From Bordetella hinzii LMG 13501 (GTDB taxonomy: Bacteria; Pseudomonadota; Gammaproteobacteria; Burkholderiales; Burkholderiaceae_B): 64,000 nucleotides of DNA. Where the stretch lies: positions 124,001-188,000 of the forward strand of contig NZ_LRUJ01000002.1 in NCBI RefSeq assembly GCF_001548475.1. The letters are read 5' to 3'. Below are positions 56,656 through 64,000 of the stretch, piece after piece. Under the pieces are notes generated by a model. It did no database searches. It saw only the letters and a list, made by a program, of their open reading frames with translations, and was not told where the DNA came from. Position numbers and translations under genes: made by a program. Every line of letters begins with the position of its first letter. Within the stretch, counting starts at the first letter, position 1.

Positions 56656-57801
56656 ATGACGTTGCGCACCCCTATCAAGCTGCTGGCCGCGGGTATCGCC
56701 GCCGCCTGCCTTACCAGCATGGCCCAGGCCGCCGACATCAAGTTCGGTTTCGCCGCGCCCCTGACCGGACCGCAGTCGCACTACGGCGAGGACATGCAGA
56801 ACGGCCTGACGCTGGCCCTCGAGGAAGCCAACCAGAAAGGCATCCAGGTCGACGGCAAACCGGCCAAGTTCGTGCTGGTTTCGCGTGACGACCAGGCCGA
56901 TGCCCGCGTGGCCGTCCAGGTGGCGCAGCAACTGGTGGACCAGGATGTCAACGGCATCCTGGGCCATTTCAACTCGGGCACCACCATCCCGGCCTCGCGC
57001 GTCTACCACGACGCCGGCCTGCCGCAGATTGCCATGGCCACCTCGCCCGAGTACACCAAGCAGGGCTATGAGACGACCTTCCGCATGATGACCAGTGACA
57101 CCCAGCAGGGCGGGGCGGTGGGCAAGTTCATGGTCGAGAAGCTCAACGCCAAGAAGATCGCCCTCATCGACGACCGCACCGCCTACGGCCAGGGCCTGGC
57201 CGACGAGGTCGAGAAGGCGGTCAAGGCGGCCGGCGGCCAGATCGTGCGCCGCGAGTACACCACGGACAAGGCCAACGATTTCACGTCCATCCTGACCAAT
57301 ATCAAGGGCGTGGCGCCGGACGCCATCTTCTACGGCGGCCTGGACGCGCAGTCCGGCCCCATGAAGCGCCAGATGGCGACGCTGGGCCTGAAGGCGCCGC
57401 TGGTTTCCGGGGAAATGACCCGCAGCGACACCTTCATCAAGCTCGCCGGAGACGCCGCCGACGGCACCTATGCGTCGCTGGCCGGCGTGCCGCTGGACAA
57501 GATGAGCGCGGGCAAGGATTTTGAGCAGCGCTACCAGGCCCGCTTCAAAAAGGCCCCGGGCGTCTATGCGCCCTATGCCTACGACGGCGCCTGGAACATG
57601 ATCACCGCCATCGAGAAAGCCGGCTCGGCCAAGCCCGAGAAATATCTGCCCCAGCTGGCCAAGCTCAACCGCAAGGGCGCCACCAGCGAACACATCGCCT
57701 ACGACGACAAGGGCGATCTGAAGGAAATCTCGGTCACCATTTACCAGGTCAAGAATGGTAAGTGGGAAATGGTCGAGACCATGGTCAGCCAGGCGCAATA
57801 A
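56656..57801 (+). CDS. livK: Branched-chain amino acid type ABC transporter, periplasmic binding protein
   Basis: 381 aa. Signal peptide about 1-25 (cleavage near AQA-AD), then the Peripla_BP_6 fold with FGFAAPLTGPQSHYGEDMQNG and a late AYGQGLADEVEK segment. ATG 56656 has GGGAGG close upstream. It leads an operon of two permeases and two ATPases. The ligand may be leucine, isoleucine, valine or another amide or carboxylate, as this family is broad. A 10-bp GC hairpin just after the stop may stabilise its message. Confidence 0.9.
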   Translation: MTLRTPIKLLAAGIAAACLTSMAQAADIKFGFAAPLTGPQSHYGEDMQNGLTLALEEANQKGIQVDGKPAKFVLVSRDDQADARVAVQVAQQLVDQDVNGILGHFNSGTTIPASRVYHDAGLPQIAMATSPEYTKQGYETTFRMMTSDTQQGGAVGKFMVEKLNAKKIALIDDRTAYGQGLADEVEKAVKAAGGQIVRREYTTDKANDFTSILTNIKGVAPDAIFYGGLDAQSGPMKRQMATLGLKAPLVSGEMTRSDTFIKLAGDAADGTYASLAGVPLDKMSAGKDFEQRYQARFKKAPGVYAPYAYDGAWNMITAIEKAGSAKPEKYLPQLAKLNRKGATSEHIAYDDKGDLKEISVTIYQVKNGKWEMVETMVSQAQ

Positions 57802-57807
57802 GCCTGG

Positions 57808-57830
57808 CCCGGCGGCGCGCCGCCGCCGCC
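57808..57830 (+). terminator. GC hairpin between the binding-protein gene and livH
   Basis: CCCGGCGGCG (57808-57817) pairs with CGCCGCCGGG (57821-57830). There is no T tract. Such hairpins after binding-protein genes can protect the upstream message and lower permease output. Confidence 0.45.
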
Positions 57831-57904
57831 GGGCGCCCTGGGGCGCCCCGGGGTGCATCCGTCCACGCCGCGACGGTCTTTTCCGGCTCTTTACCGCAGC
57901 CCGT

Positions 57905-58834
57905 ATGGATATCTTCATTCAGCAACTCATCAACGGCCTGACGCTGGGCAGCGTGTACGCGCTGGTCGCCCTGGGCTACACCATGGTCTACGGCATCATC
58001 GGCCTGATCAACTTCGCCCATGGCGATGTGGTCATGATCGGCGCGATGACGGCGACCATGATCGCCGCCTCCCTGATCGGCGCCGACGCCAATACCTCGG
58101 CTTTCGTCGTGCTGGGCGTAGGCCTGCTGGCGGCCGTGCCCTTGTGCATGGCCGTGGGCTGGACCGCCGAGCGCGTGGCCTACCGGCCGCTGCGCCGCGC
58201 GCCGCGCCTGGCCGCCCTGATCACCGCCATCGGCGTGTCCATCATCCTGCAGAACCTGGCGATGATGGTCTGGGGGCGCAACTACCTCAATTTTCCGCAG
58301 ATCCTCTCGCCCAAGGTGATGGATGTCTTCGGCGCGCGCCTGAGCACGCTGCAGATCGCCATCGTCGTCATCGCCGCGGCCATCATGGGCGCGCTGCTGC
58401 TCGTGGTGCACAAGACGCGGCTGGGCACGGCCATGCGCGCCACGGCCCAGAACCGCGAAGTGGCCGGCCTGATGGGCGTGAACATCAATACGGTGATCTC
58501 GGCGGCCTTCCTGATCGGCTCGGCGCTGGCCGCCGTGGCCGGCATGATGGTCACGACCTACTATGGCGTCTCGCAATACACCATGGGCTTCATGCTGGGG
58601 CTCAAGGCCTTCACCGCCGCCGTGCTGGGCGGCATTGGCAATCTGGTCGGCGCCATGGCGGGCGGCTTGCTGCTGGGCGTGATCGAGGCCTTGGGCTCGG
58701 GCTATATCGGCGACCTGACCGGCGGCTTCCTGGGCAGCCATTACCAGGACGTCTTTGCTTTCATCGTGCTGGTGCTGGTGCTGATTTTCCGTCCCTCGGG
58801 TCTTCTGGGCGAACGTGTGGGAGACCGCGCATGA
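57905..58834 (+). CDS. livH: Branched-chain amino acid type ABC transporter permease LivH
   Basis: 309 aa. First permease of the HAAT family. It has about eight hydrophobic segments, beginning QQLINGLTLGSVYALVALGYTMVYG, with the GVNINTVISAAFLIGSALAA region near the end. ATG 57905 fits the family start; no Shine-Dalgarno is obvious. The stop overlaps the livM start (ATGA). Confidence 0.93.
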   Translation: MDIFIQQLINGLTLGSVYALVALGYTMVYGIIGLINFAHGDVVMIGAMTATMIAASLIGADANTSAFVVLGVGLLAAVPLCMAVGWTAERVAYRPLRRAPRLAALITAIGVSIILQNLAMMVWGRNYLNFPQILSPKVMDVFGARLSTLQIAIVVIAAAIMGALLLVVHKTRLGTAMRATAQNREVAGLMGVNINTVISAAFLIGSALAAVAGMMVTTYYGVSQYTMGFMLGLKAFTAAVLGGIGNLVGAMAGGLLLGVIEALGSGYIGDLTGGFLGSHYQDVFAFIVLVLVLIFRPSGLLGERVGDRA

Positions 58835-59907
58835 CGGCCAGAAAGATTCCCCTTGCCACTCTCCTGGGCATCGTGCTGATCGGCGTGGTGCTGGCCGTGT
58901 TGCCCTTTGTGCTGGGCATGGCCGGCCAGAGCTGGGTGCGCATCCTCAATTTCGCGCTGCTCTACGTGATGCTGGCCCTGGGCCTGAACATCGTGGTGGG
59001 CTTTGCCGGCCTGCTGGACCTGGGCTATATCGCTTTCTATGCCGTAGGCGCCTATACCTGGGCCTTGCTGGCTTCGCCGCACTTCGGCCTGCACCTGCCG
59101 TTCTGGGCCATCTTGCCCATCGCGCTGGTGCTGGCCTGCATCTTCGGCGTGCTGCTGGGCGCGCCCACCCTGAAGCTGCGCGGCGACTATCTCGCCATCG
59201 TGACCCTGGGCTTTGGGGAGATCATCCGCATCTTCCTGAACAACCTGAACGCGCCGGTCAACATCACCAACGGTCCGCAGGGCATCAACCGGATCGATCC
59301 CTTCAAGATCGGCGACTTCAACTTCGGCCGCACCGAAACCCTGCTGGGATTGCGCGTCACCGGGCCCGAGAAGTATTACTACCTGCTGGTCCTGCTGACC
59401 CTGCTCATCATGCTGGTCTGCGCGCGGCTGCAGAACTCGCGCATCGGGCGCGCCTGGGAGGCCATACGGGAGGACGAGGTCGCGGCCAAGGCCATGGGCA
59501 TCAACACGCGCAATATCAAGCTGCTGGCCTTCGCCATGGGCGCATCGTTCGGCGGCGTGGCGGGCGCGCTCTTTGCCTCCATGCAGGGATTCGTCAGCCC
59601 CGAAAGCTTCAGCCTGACGGAATCCATCTCCATCCTGTGCATGGTGGTGCTGGGCGGCATGGGCAACATCCCCGGCGTCATCCTGGGCGCCATCATCCTG
59701 GCGGCGCTGCCCGAATTCCTGCGCGCCGTGGTCGAGCCGGCGCAGCATTTCCTCTTCGGCGCCGTGGTGCTGGATCCCGAGGGCATACGCATGCTGCTCT
59801 TCGGGCTGGCCATGGTCTGCGTCATGCTGTTCCGGCCGGCGGGCCTGTGGCCGTCCGCGGTGCGCCGGCGCGAACTGGCGGGCAATCGCCAGGGAGGGGC
59901 GGCATGA
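58831..59907 (+). CDS. livM: Branched-chain amino acid type ABC transporter permease LivM
   Basis: 358 aa. Second permease. Hydrophobic segments start at about residue 8, with the conserved LGLNIVVGFAGLLDLGYIAFYAVGAY stretch and the ATP-subunit contact loop around WEAIREDEVAAKAMGIN. It overlaps livH by four bases at its start and livG by four bases at its end, so the three are translationally coupled. Confidence 0.93.
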   Translation: MTARKIPLATLLGIVLIGVVLAVLPFVLGMAGQSWVRILNFALLYVMLALGLNIVVGFAGLLDLGYIAFYAVGAYTWALLASPHFGLHLPFWAILPIALVLACIFGVLLGAPTLKLRGDYLAIVTLGFGEIIRIFLNNLNAPVNITNGPQGINRIDPFKIGDFNFGRTETLLGLRVTGPEKYYYLLVLLTLLIMLVCARLQNSRIGRAWEAIREDEVAAKAMGINTRNIKLLAFAMGASFGGVAGALFASMQGFVSPESFSLTESISILCMVVLGGMGNIPGVILGAIILAALPEFLRAVVEPAQHFLFGAVVLDPEGIRMLLFGLAMVCVMLFRPAGLWPSAVRRRELAGNRQGGAA

Positions 59908-60710
59908 GCAAACTGCTGCAAGCCCAGGGCCTGGGCAAGCGCTTCGGCGGCCTGCGCGCGCTGACCGACGTCAGTTTCGATATCGAAGCCGGCGAGATCT
60001 ATGGGCTGATCGGCCCCAATGGCGCGGGCAAGACGACGCTGTTCAATGTGCTGACGGGCCTCTACATCCCCGAAGAGGGGCGCTGCGAATTCAACGGCCT
60101 GTCCATCGTCGGCAGCAAGCCGCATGAGGTGTCCCAGGCCGGCCTGGCGCGGACCTTCCAGAATATCCGCCTGTTCGCCAATCTGAGCGCCATCGAGAAT
60201 GTGATGATAGGGCGGCATGCCCGCACGCGCGCCGGTGTCCTGGGGGCCGTGCTGCGCACTCGCGCCCAGCGCGCCGAAGAAGCGGCCATCGAGCGCCGGG
60301 CGCATGAGCTGCTCGACTATGTCGGCATCGGGCATCGCGCCAATGACCTGGCGCGTTCCCTGCCCTATGGGGACCAGCGCCGCCTGGAAATCGCCCGGGC
60401 CCTGGCGACCGATCCCAAGCTGCTGGCCCTGGACGAGCCGGCCGCGGGCATGAACGCCTCGGAGACCGTGGTCCTGCGCCAATTGATCGAGAAAATCCGT
60501 GCCGATGGCATTACCGTGCTCCTGATCGAGCACGACATGAAGCTGGTCATGGGCCTGTGCGACCGCGTGCTCGTGCTGGAATACGGCAAGGTGCTGTCCA
60601 TGGGCCGACCCGCCGACGTCCAGCGCGATCCCAAGGTCATCGAAGCCTATCTGGGCGCGGGCGCGGCCCAGGATCCCTTGTTGCATCTTTCGACGGAGCA
60701 GCCCTCATGA
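59904..60710 (+). CDS. livG: Branched-chain amino acid type ABC transporter ATP-binding protein LivG
   Basis: 268 aa. ATPase with Walker A GPNGAGKTT (about 36-44), the family's HEVSQAGLARTFQNIRLF stretch, a diverged signature region LPYGDQRRLEIARAL, Walker B LLALDEPAAGMN, and the C-terminal GRPADVQRDPKVIEAYLG segment. It begins at ATG 59904 overlapping livM and ends overlapping livF by four bases. Confidence 0.94.
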   Translation: MSKLLQAQGLGKRFGGLRALTDVSFDIEAGEIYGLIGPNGAGKTTLFNVLTGLYIPEEGRCEFNGLSIVGSKPHEVSQAGLARTFQNIRLFANLSAIENVMIGRHARTRAGVLGAVLRTRAQRAEEAAIERRAHELLDYVGIGHRANDLARSLPYGDQRRLEIARALATDPKLLALDEPAAGMNASETVVLRQLIEKIRADGITVLLIEHDMKLVMGLCDRVLVLEYGKVLSMGRPADVQRDPKVIEAYLGAGAAQDPLLHLSTEQPS

Positions 60711-61432
60711 CGCAGGCCTTGCTTGAACTACGTGGCCTGGAAGTGGCTTATGGCGGCATCCGAGCCGTGCGCGGGGTCGATCTCAGGGTCGAGGCCGGCG
60801 AGCTGGTTTGCCTGATCGGCGCCAACGGCGCGGGCAAAAGCTCCACGCTGCGCGCCATCTGCGGCCTGGTGCCGGCCGCCGGGGGCGAGATCCACTATGA
60901 CGGCCAGTCCATCTCGGGGGCGCGTTCTTTCGAGCTGGTGCGCCGCGGCCTGGTGATGGTGCCCGAGGGGCGCGGCATCTTCGGCCAGCTCACCATCGAG
61001 GAAAACCTCGCCATGGGCGCCTATGTCCGTCGCGACGCGGCCGCCATCCGCGAAGACACCGAGCGGGTGTTCACGCTTTTTCCCCGCCTGGCCGAACGCC
61101 GCCGCCAGGCCGCCGGCACGCTGTCCGGCGGCGAGCAGCAAATGGTGGCCATGGGCCGCGCCATGATCGCGCGCCCCAAGCTGCTGCTGCTGGATGAGCC
61201 CTCGATGGGCCTGGCGCCACTCATGGTGGACAAGGTCTTCGAGGTCGTGCGTGGCATCGCCGCCGAAGGCGTGACCATATTGCTCATCGAACAGAACGCC
61301 CGCCTGGCCCTGGAACATGCCGACCGCGGCTATGTGATGGAGTCGGGCGAGATCACGCTGACCGGGCCGGCGCGCGGCATGCTGGACGATCCCAAGGTGC
61401 GCGCCGCCTACCTGGGCGAGATCGAGGCTTAG
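60707..61432 (+). CDS. livF: Branched-chain amino acid type ABC transporter ATP-binding protein LivF
   Basis: 241 aa. Second ATPase, with Walker A GANGAGKSS, signature LSGGEQQMVAMGRA, Walker B LLLLDEPSMGLAP and the closing DPKVRAAYLGE. It is the last gene of the operon. Its stop codon overlaps the stop codon of the convergent MFS gene, so no terminator fits between them. Confidence 0.94.
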   Translation: MTQALLELRGLEVAYGGIRAVRGVDLRVEAGELVCLIGANGAGKSSTLRAICGLVPAAGGEIHYDGQSISGARSFELVRRGLVMVPEGRGIFGQLTIEENLAMGAYVRRDAAAIREDTERVFTLFPRLAERRRQAAGTLSGGEQQMVAMGRAMIARPKLLLLDEPSMGLAPLMVDKVFEVVRGIAAEGVTILLIEQNARLALEHADRGYVMESGEITLTGPARGMLDDPKVRAAYLGEIEA

Positions 61433-62724
61433 GCCCCGGCTTGCCGCAGCTGCGGCGCGGCCGGCTTGCGGTTGATGCGCAGGGCGATCACCGCGGCCAC
61501 CAGGCCGGTCGAGCCTGCCAGCACGAAGGCCATCAGATAGCTGCCCGACATTTCGCGCACGGCGCCGCCCATCCAGGCCGCGGCGGCCGCGCCGACCTGG
61601 TGTCCGGCCACGATCCAGCCGAAGACCACGGGCGCGTCGCGCTCGCCGAAGGCCTCGGTGGCCAGGCGCAGCGTGGGCGGCACGGTGGCGATCCAGTCCA
61701 GGCCAAAGAAAATCGCGAAGATTGACAGGCTGTAGAACGAGAAGTCGGAGTAGGGCAGATACATCAGGGACAGCCCGCGCAGCGCGTAGTACACGAACAA
61801 CAGCTTGCGCGGATCATAGCGGTCGGTCAGCCAGCCCGAGGCCGTGGTGCCCACCAGGTCGAAGACGCCCATGAGCGCCAGCAGGCCGGCCGCCTGCACT
61901 TCGGCGATGCCATGGTCGCCGCAAAGCGAGATGAGGTGGGTGCCCACCAGGCCATTGGTGGTGAAGCCGCAGACAAAGAAGGTGGCGAACAAATACCAGA
62001 AGGCGCGCGTGCGGCGGGCGCGGTTCAGGGCGCCGAAGGTCTGGGCGAGCAGGCCGGTGCGCGGGGCGGCCGAAGGCGGCGGCGCATGCGGATCGGCGCC
62101 ATAAGGGCGCAGGCCCACACTGGCCGGCCGGTCGGGCACCAGCCACCAGGCAAAGGGCACGATCACGGCGGCGCCGGCGGCCACTGCCCAGACCACGCGC
62201 GTCCAGTCGCCCGAAGCCGCCAGGGCGGCCAGCACCGGCAGAAAGAGCAGGTTGCCGGTGGCCGTGCTGGCGGTGAGCAAGCCCATCATGAGCCCGCGGC
62301 GGGTGACGAACCAGCGGTTGACCACGGTCGCGCCCAGCACGACGGCCACGGCGCCGCTGGCCAGTCCGGAGAACAGCCCCCAGGTCAGCAGCAGATGCCA
62401 GGATTCGGTCATGAAGGCGCTGGCCGCGCTGGAGGCCGACATCACCACCAGGGCCGTGATCAGCACGCGGCGCAGGCCGAAACGCTCCATGGCGGCGGCG
62501 GCGAAGGGGCCGACCAGGCCATACAGAAAGATGCCCAGGGCGGCGGCCGCGGAGATGGTCGCGCGGCTCCAGCCGAAGTCTTCCTGCAGCGGCGTCAGCA
62601 GCACGCCGGGCGTCGAGCGCAGGCCGGCGGAAACCAGAAGGGCAAAGAAAATCACGGCCACGACCACGAAGGCGTAGTGCTGGCCAAGACGCTGGAAGGG
62701 GCGGGGAAGGCGGGCTATACTCAT
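61429..62724 (-). CDS. Major facilitator superfamily transporter
   Basis: 431 aa. Twelve predicted helices in two halves, with the MFS loop motif after helix 2 (AAAAMERFGLRRV) and a second one after helix 8 (GWLTDRYDPRKL). The fold resembles monocarboxylate/oxalate-formate type MFS proteins, but substrate is unknown. ATG 62724 lies at the edge of the shared operator. The 3' end overlaps livF by four bases in convergent orientation. A strong minus-strand promoter overlaps the operator, so the divergent TetR gene product probably represses it. Confidence 0.85.
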   Translation of the reverse strand: MSIARLPRPFQRLGQHYAFVVVAVIFFALLVSAGLRSTPGVLLTPLQEDFGWSRATISAAAALGIFLYGLVGPFAAAAMERFGLRRVLITALVVMSASSAASAFMTESWHLLLTWGLFSGLASGAVAVVLGATVVNRWFVTRRGLMMGLLTASTATGNLLFLPVLAALAASGDWTRVVWAVAAGAAVIVPFAWWLVPDRPASVGLRPYGADPHAPPPSAAPRTGLLAQTFGALNRARRTRAFWYLFATFFVCGFTTNGLVGTHLISLCGDHGIAEVQAAGLLALMGVFDLVGTTASGWLTDRYDPRKLLFVYYALRGLSLMYLPYSDFSFYSLSIFAIFFGLDWIATVPPTLRLATEAFGERDAPVVFGWIVAGHQVGAAAAAWMGGAVREMSGSYLMAFVLAGSTGLVAAVIALRINRKPAAPQLRQAGA

Positions 62725-62778
62725 GTTACTCACCGGTACGTATGGGGTTTGTGCATAGTACGTACCGGTCAGTAACAT
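62723..62778. promoter_or_regulatory. Inverted-repeat operator between the MFS and TetR genes
   Basis: Left arm ATGTTACTCACCGGTACGTA (62723-62742) and right arm TACGTACCGGTCAGTAACAT (62759-62778) are inverted copies differing at one of 20 positions, with a 16-bp centre. The right arm fills the spacer of the MFS promoter; the left arm covers the MFS start and Shine-Dalgarno. Each arm contains ACCGGT. Confidence 0.75.
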
Positions 62779-62784
62779 CGTCAA
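62755..62784 (-). promoter_or_regulatory. Promoter of the MFS gene
   Basis: On the minus strand TTGACG (62784-62779) and TACTAT (62760-62755) are 18 bp apart. The spacer coincides with the right operator arm. Confidence 0.6.
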
Positions 62785-62807
62785 GTCTTTTTGATGACGG
62801 AGGACGC

Positions 62808-63413
62808 ATGACCACTCTGACCTCACCGGCGCCCAAGGGCAAATCGGCCGCCGAGCGCATCCGCGAAACGGCGCGCAGGCTGTTCTACCGCGAGGGCATA
62901 CGCGCGGTCGGCGTGGACGCCATCGTGCACGAGGCCGGCGTCACCAAACCGTCTCTTTATCGCGCGTTTTCGTCCAAGGACGAGTTGGCGGCGACGTATC
63001 TGCGCGACTACGAGGCCGAGTTCTGGAAGCGCTTCGAGGCCGGCATGGCCGAGCACCCCGAGGATCCCCGCGCGCAGCTGATGATGTATTTCGATGTCCT
63101 TTCCCAGCGCGCCACCCAGTTGTCCGACTATCGCGGCTGTGGCCTGAGCAATGCGGTGATCGAGTATCCGGAGGACGGGCATCCGGCCCGGCGCGTGGCG
63201 GTGGACCACAAGCGTGTGTTGCATCGGCGCCTGCAGGACATGGCGCGCGGCATGGGCGCGCGCGACCCGCAAGAACTGGGCGATGCGCTGATGTTGCTGA
63301 TGGAAGGCGCCTTCGTGACCGGCCAGCTGTTTTCCAGCCCGGACGGTCCGGCCCGCAGCCTGGTGGCCGCCGCCCAGCGGTTGATCGACGCCAGCCTGCC
63401 CGCCAAGCCCTAG
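62808..63413 (+). CDS. TetR/AcrR-family transcriptional regulator
   Basis: 201 aa. N-terminal TetR HTH (about 14-60): RIRETARRLFYREGIRAVGVDAIVHEAGVTKPSLYRAFSSKDEL. The C-terminal ligand domain is helical and carries the CGLSN stretch found in many members. ATG 62808 is supported by GGAGG. Divergent from an MFS gene, with a shared operator; it probably represses the MFS gene and perhaps itself in the absence of ligand. The inducing compound is unknown. Confidence 0.9.
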   Translation: MTTLTSPAPKGKSAAERIRETARRLFYREGIRAVGVDAIVHEAGVTKPSLYRAFSSKDELAATYLRDYEAEFWKRFEAGMAEHPEDPRAQLMMYFDVLSQRATQLSDYRGCGLSNAVIEYPEDGHPARRVAVDHKRVLHRRLQDMARGMGARDPQELGDALMLLMEGAFVTGQLFSSPDGPARSLVAAAQRLIDASLPAKP

Positions 63414-63430
63414 GCACCCGGGGCGGCAAG

Positions 63431-63464
63431 AAAAAAGGCGGCGCCCGCGGGCGCCGCCTTTTTT
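63431..63464. terminator. Bidirectional terminator between the TetR gene and amtB
   Basis: AAAAAAGGCGGCGCC (63431-63445) pairs with GGCGCCGCCTTTTTT (63450-63464) around CGCG; T tracts on both strands. Confidence 0.9.
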
Positions 63465-63500
63465 CGCAGGGGCCGGGCAGGGCCCGGCCTTGCGCGCGAA

Positions 63501-64000
63501 TCAGCTGTGATAGGCCGATTCGCCGTGGCTGGTGACATCCAGCCCTTCGCGCTCCTGGTCCTCCGGCACGCGCAGGCCGCAGACCATGTCGGCGATCTTG
63601 TAGGCCACCCAGGCCACCACGCCCGACCATACGATGGTCAGCAGCACGCCTTCGAGCTGCACCCAGACCTGGCCCAGGATCATGCCGGCGCTGTCCAGGC
63701 CCGGGCCGCCCAACGCCTTGGCGTTGAACACACCGGTCAGCAGGGCGCCGATGATGCCGCCCACGCCGTGCACGCCGAACACGTCCAGCGCATCGTCGGC
63801 GCGCAAGAGCCGCTTCAGGCCATTGACCCCCCAGACGCAGATCACGCCGGCGGCCACGCCGATGATGAAGGCGCCCACGGGACCGACCAGGCCGGCGGCC
63901 GGGGTGATGCCGACCAGGCCGGCCACCGCGCCCGAGGCCGCGCCCAGCATGGAGGGCTTGCCCTTGATGGACCACTCCGTGAAGATCCAGGCCAGCACGG
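63501..64000 (-). CDS. amtB: Ammonium transporter Amt, C-terminal part (5' end beyond the window)
   Basis: 166 codons of the 3' end; the frame continues past the window edge. Amt proteins conduct ammonia across the inner membrane. Hallmarks here are the FTEWSIKGKPSMLGAASGAVAGLV and DDALDVFGVHGVGGIIGALLTG segments; the HGVGG histidine belongs to the conducting pore. The cytoplasmic tail ends EGLDVTSHGESAYHS, the usual PII (GlnK) docking type. It is closed by a strong bidirectional terminator. glnK is expected upstream, outside the window. Confidence 0.93.
   Translation of the reverse strand, partial: VLAWIFTEWSIKGKPSMLGAASGAVAGLVGITPAAGLVGPVGAFIIGVAAGVICVWGVNGLKRLLRADDALDVFGVHGVGGIIGALLTGVFNAKALGGPGLDSAGMILGQVWVQLEGVLLTIVWSGVVAWVAYKIADMVCGLRVPEDQEREGLDVTSHGESAYHS

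Overview
The window is a high-GC, densely coded stretch of a betaproteobacterial chromosome. Gene content points to the Alcaligenaceae, close to Bordetella/Achromobacter: two Bug (TctC-type) periplasmic binding proteins, a tonB-exbB-exbD operon behind a Fur-type box, an exbB/exbD-lpxK-Trm112-kdsB-adk lipid A/KDO block, trifunctional PutA, and a 3-oxoadipyl-CoA thiolase. I see no phage, insertion sequence, CRISPR array or rRNA. The genus is inference from gene families and order, not from a marker gene.

Layout. 1-2850: tail of an HU gene, tRNA-Val and the tonB-exbB-exbD operon. 2880-6626: an OmpR-type two-component pair whose kinase gene overlaps kup. 6727-6874: a ten-copy 15-bp tandem repeat just upstream of an FkbM-like methyltransferase gene. 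8146-11759: argD, argF and argG on the minus strand, with a divergent DUF3579 gene. 12264-21027: a sugar-acid type catabolic cluster made of a 2-hydroxyacid dehydrogenase, two Bug proteins, a DapA-like lyase, a GntR/FadR regulator, an Ldh_2 oxidoreductase, an IlvD/Edd dehydratase and an HpaI aldolase, with divergent overlapping promoters. 21151-27571: rpsT, an orphan FecR-like regulator, a three-gene periplasmic dehydrogenase (Tat gamma subunit, FAD/Fe-S GMC subunit, monohaem cytochrome c) and murJ. 27632-32333: SDR, adk, kdsB, Trm112, lpxK and exbD/exbB-like genes. 32675-38461: xseA, sodB, a ClC transporter, pcaF, a DUF192 protein and a cold shock gene. 38684-48803: clpS and clpA, separated by an alpha-2-macroglobulin/penicillin-binding protein 1C pair. 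48827-52469: pqiABC. 52624-56430: putA with its own candidate operator. 56656-61432: a branched-chain amino acid type ABC transporter operon. 61429-63413: an MFS transporter and a TetR regulator that share a near-perfect 20-bp-arm inverted repeat. 63501-64000: 3' end of an amtB-type gene.

How the parts fit. The sugar-acid cluster looks like a self-contained module: uptake proteins, dehydrogenase, dehydratase, lyase/aldolase and a local regulator. It lies between DUF3579/arg genes and rpsT, while the FecR/dehydrogenase block lies between rpsT and murJ. From memory these genes are often close neighbours in related bacteria, so both blocks may be acquired insertions. The clpS/clpA split by the macroglobulin/PBP1C pair has the same look. 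The features most worth following are the 15-bp repeat beside the FkbM gene, the clpS/clpA interruption, the three-subunit dehydrogenase with an unusually small cytochrome, and the TetR/MFS operator. Function assignments rest on sequence motifs read by eye; no database search was run.
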